The notes under the pieces: model-generated
What the model saw: the letters and a program-made list of their open reading frames with translations, nothing else
Told to the model about the DNA's origin: nothing
Database searches by the model: none
Position numbers and translations under genes: made by a program
Source of the DNA: Tateyamaria omphalii
GTDB lineage: Bacteria; Pseudomonadota; Alphaproteobacteria; Rhodobacterales; Rhodobacteraceae
NCBI RefSeq assembly: GCF_019802125.1
Contig: NZ_JAHVHT010000003.1
Span: 496,001 to 560,000, forward strand
Direction of reading: 5' to 3'
Length of the DNA stretch: 64,000 nt
In this document: in pieces, positions 52,764-60,652 of the stretch
How positions within the stretch are numbered: position 1 is the first letter of the stretch
Layout: each line of letters begins with the position of its first letter

Positions 52764-53714
52764 TCAAGCCGGATTTTTTGTTCGATTCTTCCGAAACGCG
52801 GCAGGGCTTTGGCCTACTTCGCGCTTGAATACGCGGGCAAAGGCGGAATCCGAGGCATAGCCGACGTCATAGGCAATGTCGGCGATGGACTTGTTGGTGT
52901 CCTGCAGGTCCTGCTGTGCGATCTGCATCCGCCACTCGGTCAGGTACTGCATGGGGGTGACCCCCATCTTGTCGGCAAAATGCACGGCAAAGGCGGTGCG
53001 GGACTGACCGGCGGCGTGGGCGAGGTCTTCGACACTCCACTGCGATGCGGGGTTGCGGTGAAAGGCATCGAGCGCGCGCGAGATGTTGGGGTCGGCAAAG
53101 CCGGCAAGGCCCAATTGCGCTGCGGCATCCGTTTCGATGAACGCGCGCAGGGCCTGGGTAAAGATGACCTCGGAGATCTTTTGCGCGATCAGGTCGCCGC
53201 CGATCCGGTCCTGCCCTGCTTCGGATGCGATCATCCGCAGAGACGTTTCCATCCAGCGCCCGGCGCTTTCGCCGTAATTCTCGATCAGGATGTGATCGGG
53301 CAGCTTGTCGATCAGCACGTGCGAGGCGCGGTCGGCCAAAGAGAAGTGGCCGCAGATCAGTTGCGTGGTGCGGGTCTGATCCTCACCCCCGTAGACCAGC
53401 ACGCCGCGGCCGGTTTATCCGGCTTCTTCGAGCACGGATTCAAGTGGGGGCACGCCGCGGTCTGCGCCCTCCGCGCTCAGCAGATCGTGCGCGGCGCCGT
53501 GGGGGATGATGATCAGGTCGCCCTGGCGCACGTGGACAATGGTGTCTGTGGACGCGATGCGCACCTTGCAGTCGCCGCGATCCGCGTAGTGGAACCGCGC
53601 CACGTTCTTGTAGGACGGCACGCCCACGCCCCAGGGCGCGGAAAAGGCGGTGCGGAAGTACAATGTGCCCTGAAGCGTGAGCCGCGTCAGGATATCGCTG
53701 AGAGGATCGAGCAT
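52764..53714 (-). pseudogene. AraC-family regulator interrupted by an in-frame TAA
   Basis: The frame codes for a roughly 316-aa regulator. The N-terminal cupin sensor starts at MLDPLSDILTRLTLQG (53714) and includes RQGDLIIIPHGAAHDLLSAE. After LESVLEEAG the same frame hits TAA at 53415-53417, then continues TGRG and VLVYGGEDQTRTTQL. The rest has the two AraC helix-turn-helix units (WSVEDLAHAAGQSRTAFAV; SIADIAYDVGYASDSAFARV). One base change (TAC or TAT to TAA) explains it, so it is a recent nonsense mutation or a sequence error. Confidence 0.8.
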
Positions 53715-53935
53715 GCCTTGAAATAGGCATGTGCCTGCCTGACTGTCCAGCATCCGGAACGAACGGCACGAAATTGTGGACGAACAGCGCATGGCTGCGC
53801 TGGCGGCCAAAATAGTTGCGCATGTGGGTCCCGGGCGGGCTTGACTCGGGGCAGGGCGCGGGTAAAAGCGCGGTTCAAGACGAATTTCCCGCTGGCGGGC
53901 CGTGCAGGCTTTTCTGGCGATGCAGGAGACAGAAC

Positions 53936-54103
53936 ATGGCCAAGCCAACCACGATCAAGATCCGCCTGAACTCGACCGCAGGCACCGGCCACTTCTATGT
54001 GACCAAGAAAAACGCACGCACCATGACCGAGAAGATGGTCGTACGGAAGTACGATCCCGTGGCGCGCAAGCACGTCGAATACAAGGAAGGCAAGATCAAG
54101 TAA
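53936..54103 (+). CDS. rpmG: 50S ribosomal protein L33
   Basis: A 55-aa ribosomal protein. The sequence is characteristic: [49 protein letters not shown]. It lacks the zinc-binding cysteines, the C-minus form. The start at 53936 is preceded by GCAGGAGACAGAAC. It is followed by a strong terminator 21 bases past the stop codon. Confidence 0.96.
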   Translation: MAKPTTIKIRLNSTAGTGHFYVTKKNARTMTEKMVVRKYDPVARKHVEYKEGKIK

Positions 54104-54124
54104 GATCGCCCCTCTTTCGAATTC

Positions 54125-54156
54125 AAAGGCCGCGCCCTCCGGGACGCGGCCTTTTT
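54125..54156 (+). terminator. Rho-independent terminator after rpmG
   Basis: AAAGGCCGCG and CGCGGCCTTT pair around a 12-base loop, followed by TTTTTCTTTT. It is a canonical intrinsic terminator. Confidence 0.85.
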
Positions 54157-54174
54157 CTTTTGTGGAGATGGACC

Positions 54175-54477
54175 ATGGACAGCTTTACGCTCACCCGCCG
54201 GTCGGATGGCCTCGTATACCGCTTTGCGCGCGACCCACGGGCGGTGCGCTGCTATCGACGCGCGGATCGACCTGACCTGACGGTGGTATGGGAGGCGCGC
54301 CTTGGCTGGATCATGCGCGATCCGCAGACCGGCGCCCTTGTGGGCCGGACATGGGAGATGCCGGTGGCAGAGCAGGGCATGTGCCCGCCCGAGGGGCCGT
54401 GGGTCACGGCGAAGGGGCGCAAGAGTTACATCTATGATTTGTCTCATGCGGATACGGATGAGAGGGAGGAGGCATGA
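54175..54477 (+). CDS. Hypothetical 100-aa protein upstream of a GNAT gene
   Basis: A soluble protein I do not recognise. It contains LTRRSDGLVYRFARDPRA and WEARLGWIMRDPQTGALVGR, with no membrane or signal segment. The start at 54175 follows GGAGATGGACC. Its TGA overlaps the ATG of the GNAT gene by four bases, so the two are probably translated together, perhaps as partner or substrate of the acetyltransferase. GC content matches the chromosome. Confidence 0.65.
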   Translation: MDSFTLTRRSDGLVYRFARDPRAVRCYRRADRPDLTVVWEARLGWIMRDPQTGALVGRTWEMPVAEQGMCPPEGPWVTAKGRKSYIYDLSHADTDEREEA

Positions 54478-54953
54478 TGCAGATCAGACCGACAACCAAG
54501 GCGGATTTGGCCGCCGTGGACGCGCTGCTGGCGCGCACCTATCCCAAGCTGCTCAAGGCCGACTATCCACCCTCGGTGCTTGTCACGGCGTTGCCCATCA
54601 TCAGCCGGGCGCAACCGGATCTGTTGGCGTGTGGCACATACTACGTGGTTGAGGAGGAGGGCGTCGTGCTGGGTGCAGGCGGGTGGACACCGGATCGAAA
54701 GGAGTCCGGCCTGGGCCATATCCGGCACGTCGTGACCGATGACCGGGCGCTGCGGCGTGGGGTGGGGCGGCTACTGATGCAGCACTGTTTTGACGTCGCG
54801 CTTGCTAAGGGGGCCACACGGATGGAGTGTTGGGCCACCCGCACGGCGGTGCCGTTCTATGAAGCTGTGGGGTTTCGACAGGTTGGGCTGATTGATGTGC
54901 CGTTGGGCGATGGGATCGTCTTTCCCTCCGTACGGATGACGCAGAGCCTGTGA
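54474..54953 (+). CDS. GNAT-family N-acetyltransferase
   Basis: A 159-aa acetyltransferase. The acetyl-CoA loop is VTDDRALRRGVGRLLMQHCF (R-x-x-G-x-G/A form). The preceding GLGHIRHV strand and following MECWATRTAVPFYEAVGFRQ, with the AVPFYEAVGF motif, are typical. The substrate is unknown. It starts inside the stop codon of the 100-aa hypothetical gene. Confidence 0.88.
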   Translation: MMQIRPTTKADLAAVDALLARTYPKLLKADYPPSVLVTALPIISRAQPDLLACGTYYVVEEEGVVLGAGGWTPDRKESGLGHIRHVVTDDRALRRGVGRLLMQHCFDVALAKGATRMECWATRTAVPFYEAVGFRQVGLIDVPLGDGIVFPSVRMTQSL

Positions 54954-54957
54954 TGTC

Positions 54958-55012
54958 GCCGGGTGCTCTGTTTTGCGCGGTCCGCGCAAAAGGCGCCCAC
55001 CCACCGACCCGA
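54958..55012. repeat. Hairpin repeat family 2, copy 2
   Basis: CCGGGTGCTCTG, inner stem TTTTGCGCGG-TCCGCGCAAAA, and GCGCCCACCCACCGACCCG directly after the GNAT stop codon. It has the same order of elements as the copies at 16911 and 63443, but is diverged. Confidence 0.5.
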
Positions 55013-55017
55013 CAAAG

Positions 55018-55048
55018 AAAAAGGCCGGTCGCTTTGGACCGGCCTTTT
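55018..55048. terminator. Bidirectional terminator
   Basis: AAAAGGCCGGTC and GACCGGCCTTTT pair around CGCTTTG, with A-run and T-run on the two sides. It lies between the convergent GNAT and Bax-inhibitor-1 genes and can stop both. Confidence 0.85.
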
Positions 55049-55070
55049 ACATTTGTGCTTGATGCGCAGC

Positions 55071-55850
55071 CTATTCCTGCTGACCCATGAACATGAGCAG
55101 GAACTGGAACATGTTCAGGAACGAGATGTAGAGGCTCAGCGCGCCGTCGATGGCGGCCTTGTCCAACCAGTCCTGATCGCCATGCGATGCGTGGGCGATG
55201 TAGGTGTTCTTGATGTCCTGCGTGTAGAACGCTGTCAGACCTGCAAAGATCAGGACGCCGATGGCGGAGATGGCCATCATTATCACGCCCGATTGCAGGA
55301 ACAGGTTGATGATCATCGCGACGATCAGGCCGATCACACCCATCATCAGGAACGTGCCCATGCCGGACAGGTCCTTCTTGGTGGTGTAGCCGTAGAGGCT
55401 GAGACCCGCGAAGGCGATCGCCGTGACCAAGAAGGTCTGCGTGATCGAGTAGGGCGTGAACACCAGGAAGATCGAGCTCATCGACACGCCCATGACGGCG
55501 GCGAAGATGAAGAAGCCGAGCTGCACGGCGGCTGCCGAGCCGCGGCGCATCAGTGCGCCCCAGCCGAAGAGCAGGAAGGCCAGCGGTGCAAACATCACGA
55601 CCCAGCGCAGCGGCGTTGTGTAGAGCACTTCACCCAGGCCCGTCAGGTACTGGCCTTCGCGCAATGCGACGGTGGCACCGGTCGGATCTGACGTCACTGC
55701 CAGACCAGCGATGGCCCAGGCTGCAAGTGCCGTGATCAGCATGCCGCCGGACATCGTGCCGTAAACTTTATTCATGTGGGCGCGCAGGCCCGCATCGATC
55801 TGGGCGGCGCGTGTACCGGCCGCGGACCGGATCGTATTCAACTCAGCCAT
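55071..55850 (-). CDS. Bax inhibitor-1/YccA-family membrane protein
   Basis: A 259-aa integral membrane protein with seven helices. The first follows a charged N-terminus (AAQIDAGLRAHMNKVYG). Family segments include FLMMGVIGLIVAMIINLFLQ and the late AIDGALSLYISFLNMFQFLL, with the typical LYISFLNMF near the end. These proteins are linked to membrane protein quality control and calcium leak. The start at 55850 is set by GGAGGTCAAAT. It converges on the GNAT gene, separated by a shared terminator. Confidence 0.92.
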   Translation of the reverse strand: MAELNTIRSAAGTRAAQIDAGLRAHMNKVYGTMSGGMLITALAAWAIAGLAVTSDPTGATVALREGQYLTGLGEVLYTTPLRWVVMFAPLAFLLFGWGALMRRGSAAAVQLGFFIFAAVMGVSMSSIFLVFTPYSITQTFLVTAIAFAGLSLYGYTTKKDLSGMGTFLMMGVIGLIVAMIINLFLQSGVIMMAISAIGVLIFAGLTAFYTQDIKNTYIAHASHGDQDWLDKAAIDGALSLYISFLNMFQFLLMFMGQQE

Positions 55851-56033
55851 ATTTGACCTCCAAATTGATACAAAAGCCGGTGGCGGTGCCACCGGTCGCG
55901 GATTTCCGCCCGCATTGGGTCAAATATCGGGTCACTGCCCCTGTCATTCAAGAGTTTTTAAAGGGTTTTGAGCAGCTGAGGTGCGACATTCCGACCGTTT
56001 TTGTCTTAAATGCCGCACAGTCTGTTTTGTGGA

Positions 56034-56249
56034 TCAATCGCGCCAGGTTGCAGGCACATCCCAAATCGGTTTCGCGCTTTCACGCGCCGCCATGTTGGCG
56101 TTGAGCCCGATGTCCTCAAGACCACGTGCGTCGAGGCGTGCCAGAGCGCGACGGGATTTCCAGACGTTGAACAGGGTGTGTAGCGAAAAAGAGCGCCGAT
56201 CGTGAGGTTTGCCGGTAACGGTGCGTGCGTTGACATCGGTGAGGGCCAT
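56034..56249 (-). CDS. DUF1127-domain protein
   Basis: A 71-aa basic protein. The DUF1127 pattern is clear: WKSRRALARLDARGLEDIGL, with aromatic residues at the end (IWDVPATWRD). The N-terminal 25 residues are less conserved. Short DUF1127 proteins in alphaproteobacteria can act in RNA turnover and phosphate or carbon responses; none of this is tested here. It is divergently transcribed from a LysR gene, which may control it. Confidence 0.78.
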   Translation of the reverse strand: MALTDVNARTVTGKPHDRRSFSLHTLFNVWKSRRALARLDARGLEDIGLNANMAARESAKPIWDVPATWRD

Positions 56250-56372
56250 GGGTCTTCCTTTCTCAATTCGTGATGCAATTCGATATTTTCATCAGATCTG
56301 TTGATGTATATGGTCGAGGAAGGCGCATTCTTAAAACGAATGTTTTTGATGTAACCCATCAGGATGTATGAT
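56250..56372. promoter_or_regulatory. Divergent DUF1127/LysR control region
   Basis: Several short symmetries are present, including ATCAGATCTGTTGAT near 56290 and AAAACGAATGTTTT near 56336. These could be LysR-type boxes (T-N11-A). No -10 box is certain. Confidence 0.35.
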
Positions 56373-57257
56373 ATGAGAAATCTGGATGTCACCACGCTTC
56401 GATCCTTTGTTGCGGTTGCCGAAAGCGGTGGGGTGACACGGGCCGCCGGATTTCTGCATCTTACGCAGTCGGCCGTGTCCATGCAGTTGAAGCGGCTGGA
56501 AGAATTGTTGGGTCTTGATCTGTTTGACCGGTCGGGCCGCACGATTGCGTTGACGGCCTCAGGCGAGCAGTTGCTGGTCTATGCGCGACGGATGGTGGCG
56601 TTGAATGATGAAGTGATCACACGTCTGACCGATCAGGCGTATGAAGGTGAGATAACCCTCGGTGTGCCCCATGACATCGTCTATCCCGCCATTCCGCGGG
56701 TCCTGAAGCAGTTCCATGCCGCTTTTCCGCGGGTCAAGGTGCAACTCGACAGTTCCTATACCCGGCGGTTGAAGGCGGAGTTTGCCAAGGGGGCCTGTGA
56801 TATCATTCTGACAACGGAAACCGGAATTGACGCGGGGGGCGAGCAGTTGTGCACCAAACCCCTGTTCTGGGTTGGAGCGCCCGGTGGGTCCGCGTGGCGG
56901 CAACGCCCCCTCAAACTCGCCTTTGGCCGTCAATGCACCTTCCGCCCGCGCGTTGTTGAACAATTGGATGCTGCTGGTATCGCCTGGGATGTGGTGGTTG
57001 AGACCGAAAGCGATAGAACGATCGAGGCGACGGTCGCCGCGGACTTGGCCGTGCACTCCATGATCGAGGGGACGGAGCCGCCGCATCTCGATCGGATCGA
57101 GCATGGTGGTGCGCTTCCCGATCTGCCGGCTCACAGCATCAATCTGTACGGAGCGGGCGGGGCCACAGGCGAAGTGCATGATGCCCTTGTCGGTTTCCTG
57201 CGTCGGGCCTTTCAGGCAAGCGATGGGGTCGCCTTGCGGGCTGTTTCCGGCCGCTGA
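56373..57257 (+). CDS. LysR-family transcriptional regulator
   Basis: A 294-aa regulator. The N-terminal helix-turn-helix is RSFVAVAESGGVTRAAGFLH, LTQSAVSMQLKRLEELLG, then FDRSGRTIALT. A two-lobe periplasmic-type sensor follows (GEITLGVPHDIVYPA...). The start at 56373 is favoured because AGGA sits at proper distance; the ATG nine bases upstream touches it. It is divergent from the DUF1127 gene. The inducer is unknown. Confidence 0.9.
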   Translation: MRNLDVTTLRSFVAVAESGGVTRAAGFLHLTQSAVSMQLKRLEELLGLDLFDRSGRTIALTASGEQLLVYARRMVALNDEVITRLTDQAYEGEITLGVPHDIVYPAIPRVLKQFHAAFPRVKVQLDSSYTRRLKAEFAKGACDIILTTETGIDAGGEQLCTKPLFWVGAPGGSAWRQRPLKLAFGRQCTFRPRVVEQLDAAGIAWDVVVETESDRTIEATVAADLAVHSMIEGTEPPHLDRIEHGGALPDLPAHSINLYGAGGATGEVHDALVGFLRRAFQASDGVALRAVSGR

Positions 57258-57674
57258 GGCCACGCGGCGAATCAAAGATGTCAGCGAAAACTGGCCGACC
57301 GGGTGGAGGTGTGCCTGAATATTGACCACATGATCAGATCCTTAACTTTTGTTAACGGCTTCAATGCCATTTTTCAATTATAGGTAGCAATTTGGGGTCA
57401 TCTTTAGCGCGTAACGTGTTGAACAGCGAAAACAAACTCGGTAATCCTGAGATGATGCGAAAGGGTGCAAAACGTACTCCGCTGAACTGTATTTGCTCAA
57501 AACCGTACCCGTTGCGGTCGCTGTTCGTGAGCGCATTCGCGCGTTGCGGGTAGATTTCATTGAAAACATTCAACTTACCGACTATTCTCTTACAAGCTAC
57601 CCACGATGACGCGTGATGCTTGACCCGGCATCTCTCGCGTCGACGCAACACTAAGTATCAAGGTTGGGATTTAG
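57258..57674. other. AT-rich gap with a possible gene remnant
   Basis: Between the LysR and helix-turn-helix genes. TTAACTTTTGTTAAC near 57341-57355 is an inverted repeat. The middle is AT-rich and contains a minus-strand frame listed separately. The last 60 bases should hold the promoter of the next gene. Confidence 0.35.
57361..57651 (-). CDS. Possible orphan protein or gene fragment
   Basis: A 96-aa frame. The first 25 residues are Arg/Cys-rich and unlikely, but the rest (NVFNEIYPQRANALTNSDRN; FAPFRIISGLPSLFSLFNTL) looks like real protein with mixed codon third positions and an AT-rich composition. It might be the end of a larger lost gene. No domain is recognised and no RBS is seen. Confidence 0.25.
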   Translation of the reverse strand: MLRRRERCRVKHHASSWVACKRIVGKLNVFNEIYPQRANALTNSDRNGYGFEQIQFSGVRFAPFRIISGLPSLFSLFNTLRAKDDPKLLPIIEKWH

Positions 57675-58046
57675 ATGGCACATCTGGTGGACGTTCATGT
57701 CGGCAAACGTATCCGACAACGCCGATGGCTGATCGGTATGACCCAGCAGAAGCTGGCAGATATGGTCGGCATCAAATTTCAGCAGATCCAGAAATACGAG
57801 ACGGGCGCAAATCGCGTCAGTGCATCCCGCCTTTGGGATATTGGCGAGGCCATGGGCGTCCCTGTCGCGTTTTTCTTCGAAGGGTTGAAAGACGACGGCG
57901 CGCAGCCTGAAGCGACGGGCAATGTCCCCACGGATATGCTGAGCGACAAGGAAGCGATGGAGTTGGTACGTACGTATTACGCCATTCCGGAAGCGCAACG
58001 GCGTCGCCTGTTTGAGCTAGCCCGTGTCCTGACGGACGTCGCCTGA
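57675..58046 (+). CDS. XRE-family helix-turn-helix protein
   Basis: A 123-aa protein. The HTH_3 domain occupies residues 8-65: KRIRQRRWLIGMTQQKLADM, VGIKFQQIQKYETGANRVSA, with FFFEGL after it. The C-terminal part is a short charged helix ending RRRLFELARVL. It is the kind of single-domain regulator common in Rhodobacterales; the target is unknown. It lies in front of the hisN-like gene, 49 bases away. Confidence 0.88.
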   Translation: MAHLVDVHVGKRIRQRRWLIGMTQQKLADMVGIKFQQIQKYETGANRVSASRLWDIGEAMGVPVAFFFEGLKDDGAQPEATGNVPTDMLSDKEAMELVRTYYAIPEAQRRRLFELARVLTDVA

Positions 58047-58095
58047 CGTTGCAAGACAGTCTTTTGTTGCACTGAGGGTGTCAGTCTGGCACCCG

Positions 58096-58896
58096 ATGTT
58101 CATGAAACAACTTCTTCCTGAATTGACAGACGTGGCGCACGCTATGGCTGACGCTGCGGCGTCTGCCATTCTTCCGCATTTCCGCCGCGCGGATCTTGGC
58201 ACGGAAAACAAGGATGCGGACGGGTACGATCCGGTGACCGTCGCTGACCGTGCAGCAGAACAGGCTATGCGTGCAGTTCTGGCCGACATGCGACCAGCGG
58301 ACGGGATCGTCGGTGAGGAGTTCGGTGCGCAGACAGGTGACAGCGGACTGACCTGGGTATTGGACCCGATTGACGGCACGCGCGGCTTTGTCTCGGGGAC
58401 ACCGACCTGGGGTGTTCTGATTGCGGTGGGCAATGCGGCTGGACCGACGCTTGGCATGATCGACCAACCTTACATCGGCGAGCGTTTTTGGGGCTCTGAT
58501 GGTATGGCCTGGCTCAAGGGTCCGCTTGGTGAGGACAGGATTTTCACCCGTGCCCCGCGCCACCTTTCTGATGCTGTCCTTTTCACGACATTCCCCGAAG
58601 TCGGTCGCCCGGTCGAACGCGCAGGCTTCGAAGCGGTCGCGGGCCGGGTCAAGCTGGTGCGCTACGGAATGGATTGCTACGCTTACGCCCTGCTGGCCAG
58701 CGGCCAGATTGATCTGGTGATCGAGGCGGGCCTGAACAGTTACGACATCCAAGCGCCAATTGGCCTGATCGAGGCAGCGGGTGGTGTGGTCACCGACTGG
58801 TCCGGCCAGCCCGTTCACGATGGCGGACGTGTTGTTGCTGCATCGCATCCGGATGTGCATCGCGCAGCGCTCGACATACTGGCAGGCTACATTTGA
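58096..58896 (+). CDS. hisN: Histidinol-phosphatase-like inositol monophosphatase family protein
   Basis: A 266-aa Mg-dependent phosphatase. Metal ligands are visible: GEEFGAQT (Glu), DPIDGTRGFVSGTP (Asp-x-Ile-Asp), and a late Asp in GLNSYDIQAPIGLIEAAGG. This form, with an extra Gly-rich FVSGTPTWG, matches the HisN type of histidinol-phosphatase, but inositol or 3'-phospho-adenosine phosphatase activity cannot be excluded. The start is uncertain among ATG 58096, ATG 58102 and GTG 58078. Its stop codon overlaps the TTG of the deaminase gene. Confidence 0.85.
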   Translation: MFMKQLLPELTDVAHAMADAAASAILPHFRRADLGTENKDADGYDPVTVADRAAEQAMRAVLADMRPADGIVGEEFGAQTGDSGLTWVLDPIDGTRGFVSGTPTWGVLIAVGNAAGPTLGMIDQPYIGERFWGSDGMAWLKGPLGEDRIFTRAPRHLSDAVLFTTFPEVGRPVERAGFEAVAGRVKLVRYGMDCYAYALLASGQIDLVIEAGLNSYDIQAPIGLIEAAGGVVTDWSGQPVHDGGRVVAASHPDVHRAALDILAGYI

Positions 58897-60233
58897 CCGA
58901 AATCCTGATCCGTGGCGCGTCGCATCTGGTGACCGTCGATGATGAGCGGCGCGTCTTGCGTGATGCCGATCTGAGGTTGCGGGGCGGTCAGGTGGTTGAA
59001 GTCGGTCAAGGCCTGTCGACGGACGGCGAGGTGGTCGATGCGCAAGGGTGCGTCGTCACGCCCGGTCTGGTCAACACGCATCACCACTTGTTCCAGACAC
59101 TCACGCGGGCGGTTCCGCTGGCGCAGAATGCGCTGCTCTTCGGGTGGTTGCAGACACTCTATCCAATCTGGGCGCGGTTCACTCCTGAACATATGTATGT
59201 CTCCGCGCAGATTGGCCTTGCGGAACTGGCCCTGTCGGGCTGCACGCTATCTTCGGACCATCTGTACCTTTACCCCAACGGCGCGCGGCTTGATGACACC
59301 GTTGCTGCAGCGGCAGAGGTGGGCCTGCGCTTTCATCCGACCCGCGGTGCCATGAGCATCGGCACAAGCAAGGGGGGCTTGCCCCCGGATGCGCTGGTCG
59401 AGGAGGAGGCCGCGATCCTGGAAGACATGGTGCGTGTTATCGATGCCTTCCATGACGACGGCTATGGTGCAATGTGTCGTGTTGGCGTGGCACCTTGCTC
59501 TCCGTTTTCTGTCAGTCGTGAATTGATGCGAGACACGGCGCTGCTTGCCCGCGACAAGGGCGTGATGATGCACACGCATCTGGCCGAGAATGACGAGGAC
59601 ATCGCCTATTCCCTTGAACAGTTCGGCTGTCGGCCCGGCCAGTATGCGCAGGATCTGGGCTGGGTCGGGCCGGATGTCTGGCATGCGCATTGTGTCAAAC
59701 TCGATCCGTCCGAGATTGATCTCTTTGCCCGGACAGGCACCGGTGTCGCCCATTGTCCGTGTTCGAATTGCCGACTTGGGTCGGGCATCGCGCCGGTGCG
59801 TGCGATGCGGGACGCGGGGGTGACCGTGGGGCTGGGCGTGGATGGCTCGGCCAGCAATGATGCGGGCAACCTTGTGGCTGAAGCCCGACAGGCGATGCTG
59901 TTGCAGCGCGTGGTGCGTGGCGCGGATGCGATGAGCGCGCAAGAGGCGCTGGAGATTGCAACGCGAGGCGGGGCCGATGTCTTGGGCAGGCCGGAGTGCG
60001 GGCGCCTGTCGGTCGGCGCACGTGCCGATGTGGCGGTCTGGGATGTGAGCGGGATCGAGGCCGCGGGCAGTTGGGATCCCGCGGCCCTTTTGCTGGCGGG
60101 GCCGACAACCGTGCGCGATCTGTTTGTCGAGGGGCGGCAGATCGTGCGGGGCGGGCAGGTGACGACCTTTGATCTGGGTTCGGCCATCACGCGGCAGAAT
60201 GCGTTAGCCAAGGCGTTGAGCGAGGCGATATGA
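58893..60233 (+). CDS. 8-oxoguanine deaminase-type amidohydrolase
   Basis: A 446-aa zinc amidohydrolase. The N-terminal metal site is VNTHHHLFQTLTR. The family-specific DHLYLYPNGARLDD supports 8-oxoguanine deaminase rather than a triazine hydrolase. The later metal ligands are HTHLAENDEDI and WHAHCVKLDPSEID, then GLGVDGSASNDAGN. It should convert 8-oxoguanine to urate. It starts with TTG overlapping the hisN stop codon. A guanine deaminase gene is two genes away on the opposite strand. Confidence 0.85.
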   Translation: MTEILIRGASHLVTVDDERRVLRDADLRLRGGQVVEVGQGLSTDGEVVDAQGCVVTPGLVNTHHHLFQTLTRAVPLAQNALLFGWLQTLYPIWARFTPEHMYVSAQIGLAELALSGCTLSSDHLYLYPNGARLDDTVAAAAEVGLRFHPTRGAMSIGTSKGGLPPDALVEEEAAILEDMVRVIDAFHDDGYGAMCRVGVAPCSPFSVSRELMRDTALLARDKGVMMHTHLAENDEDIAYSLEQFGCRPGQYAQDLGWVGPDVWHAHCVKLDPSEIDLFARTGTGVAHCPCSNCRLGSGIAPVRAMRDAGVTVGLGVDGSASNDAGNLVAEARQAMLLQRVVRGADAMSAQEALEIATRGGADVLGRPECGRLSVGARADVAVWDVSGIEAAGSWDPAALLLAGPTTVRDLFVEGRQIVRGGQVTTFDLGSAITRQNALAKALSEAI

Positions 60234-60652
60234 GATACGTTTTCCTGACTGGGGTGCTTGCTCTTCTCGGCACTATCGCTTCGGCCGATCCGGTTGCTTT
60301 GGCGGCCATCAATGCCGAACGCGCTGCACAGAACCGTGCGCCGCTGGTCTATGATGCAACGATTGAGCAGGTTGCACAGGCGCATGCGCAGGATATGGCA
60401 GCCAACGGGTTCTTCTCGCACACAGGCTCGGACGGGTCCGACATCGGCCAGCGTCTGAAGCGCGGCGGATACAGGTTTTGTTTTGGGGCCGAAAACATCG
60501 CCTCCGGCCAACGGTCGCTGACCGAAGTGATGGCGTCGTGGATGGCGTCGCGCGGGCATCGCCGCAACATCCTGCACCGTCAGGCGCAGGCGGTGGGGCT
60601 GGCGCAAAGCCCTGGCAACATCTGGGTGATGGTGCTGGCCGCGCCCTGCTAG
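60230..60652 (+). CDS. Secreted CAP-domain protein
   Basis: A 140-aa protein with a Sec signal (YVFLTGVLALLGTIASADP). The CAP/SCP core is complete: AAINAERAAQNRAPLVYDA, AQDMAANGFFSHTGSDGSD with His and Asp, GAENIASGQRSL and WMASRGHRRNIL. Function in bacteria is usually unclear. It starts within the stop codon of the deaminase gene (ATGA-type overlap) and converges on guaD by four bases. Confidence 0.87.
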   Translation: MRYVFLTGVLALLGTIASADPVALAAINAERAAQNRAPLVYDATIEQVAQAHAQDMAANGFFSHTGSDGSDIGQRLKRGGYRFCFGAENIASGQRSLTEVMASWMASRGHRRNILHRQAQAVGLAQSPGNIWVMVLAAPC

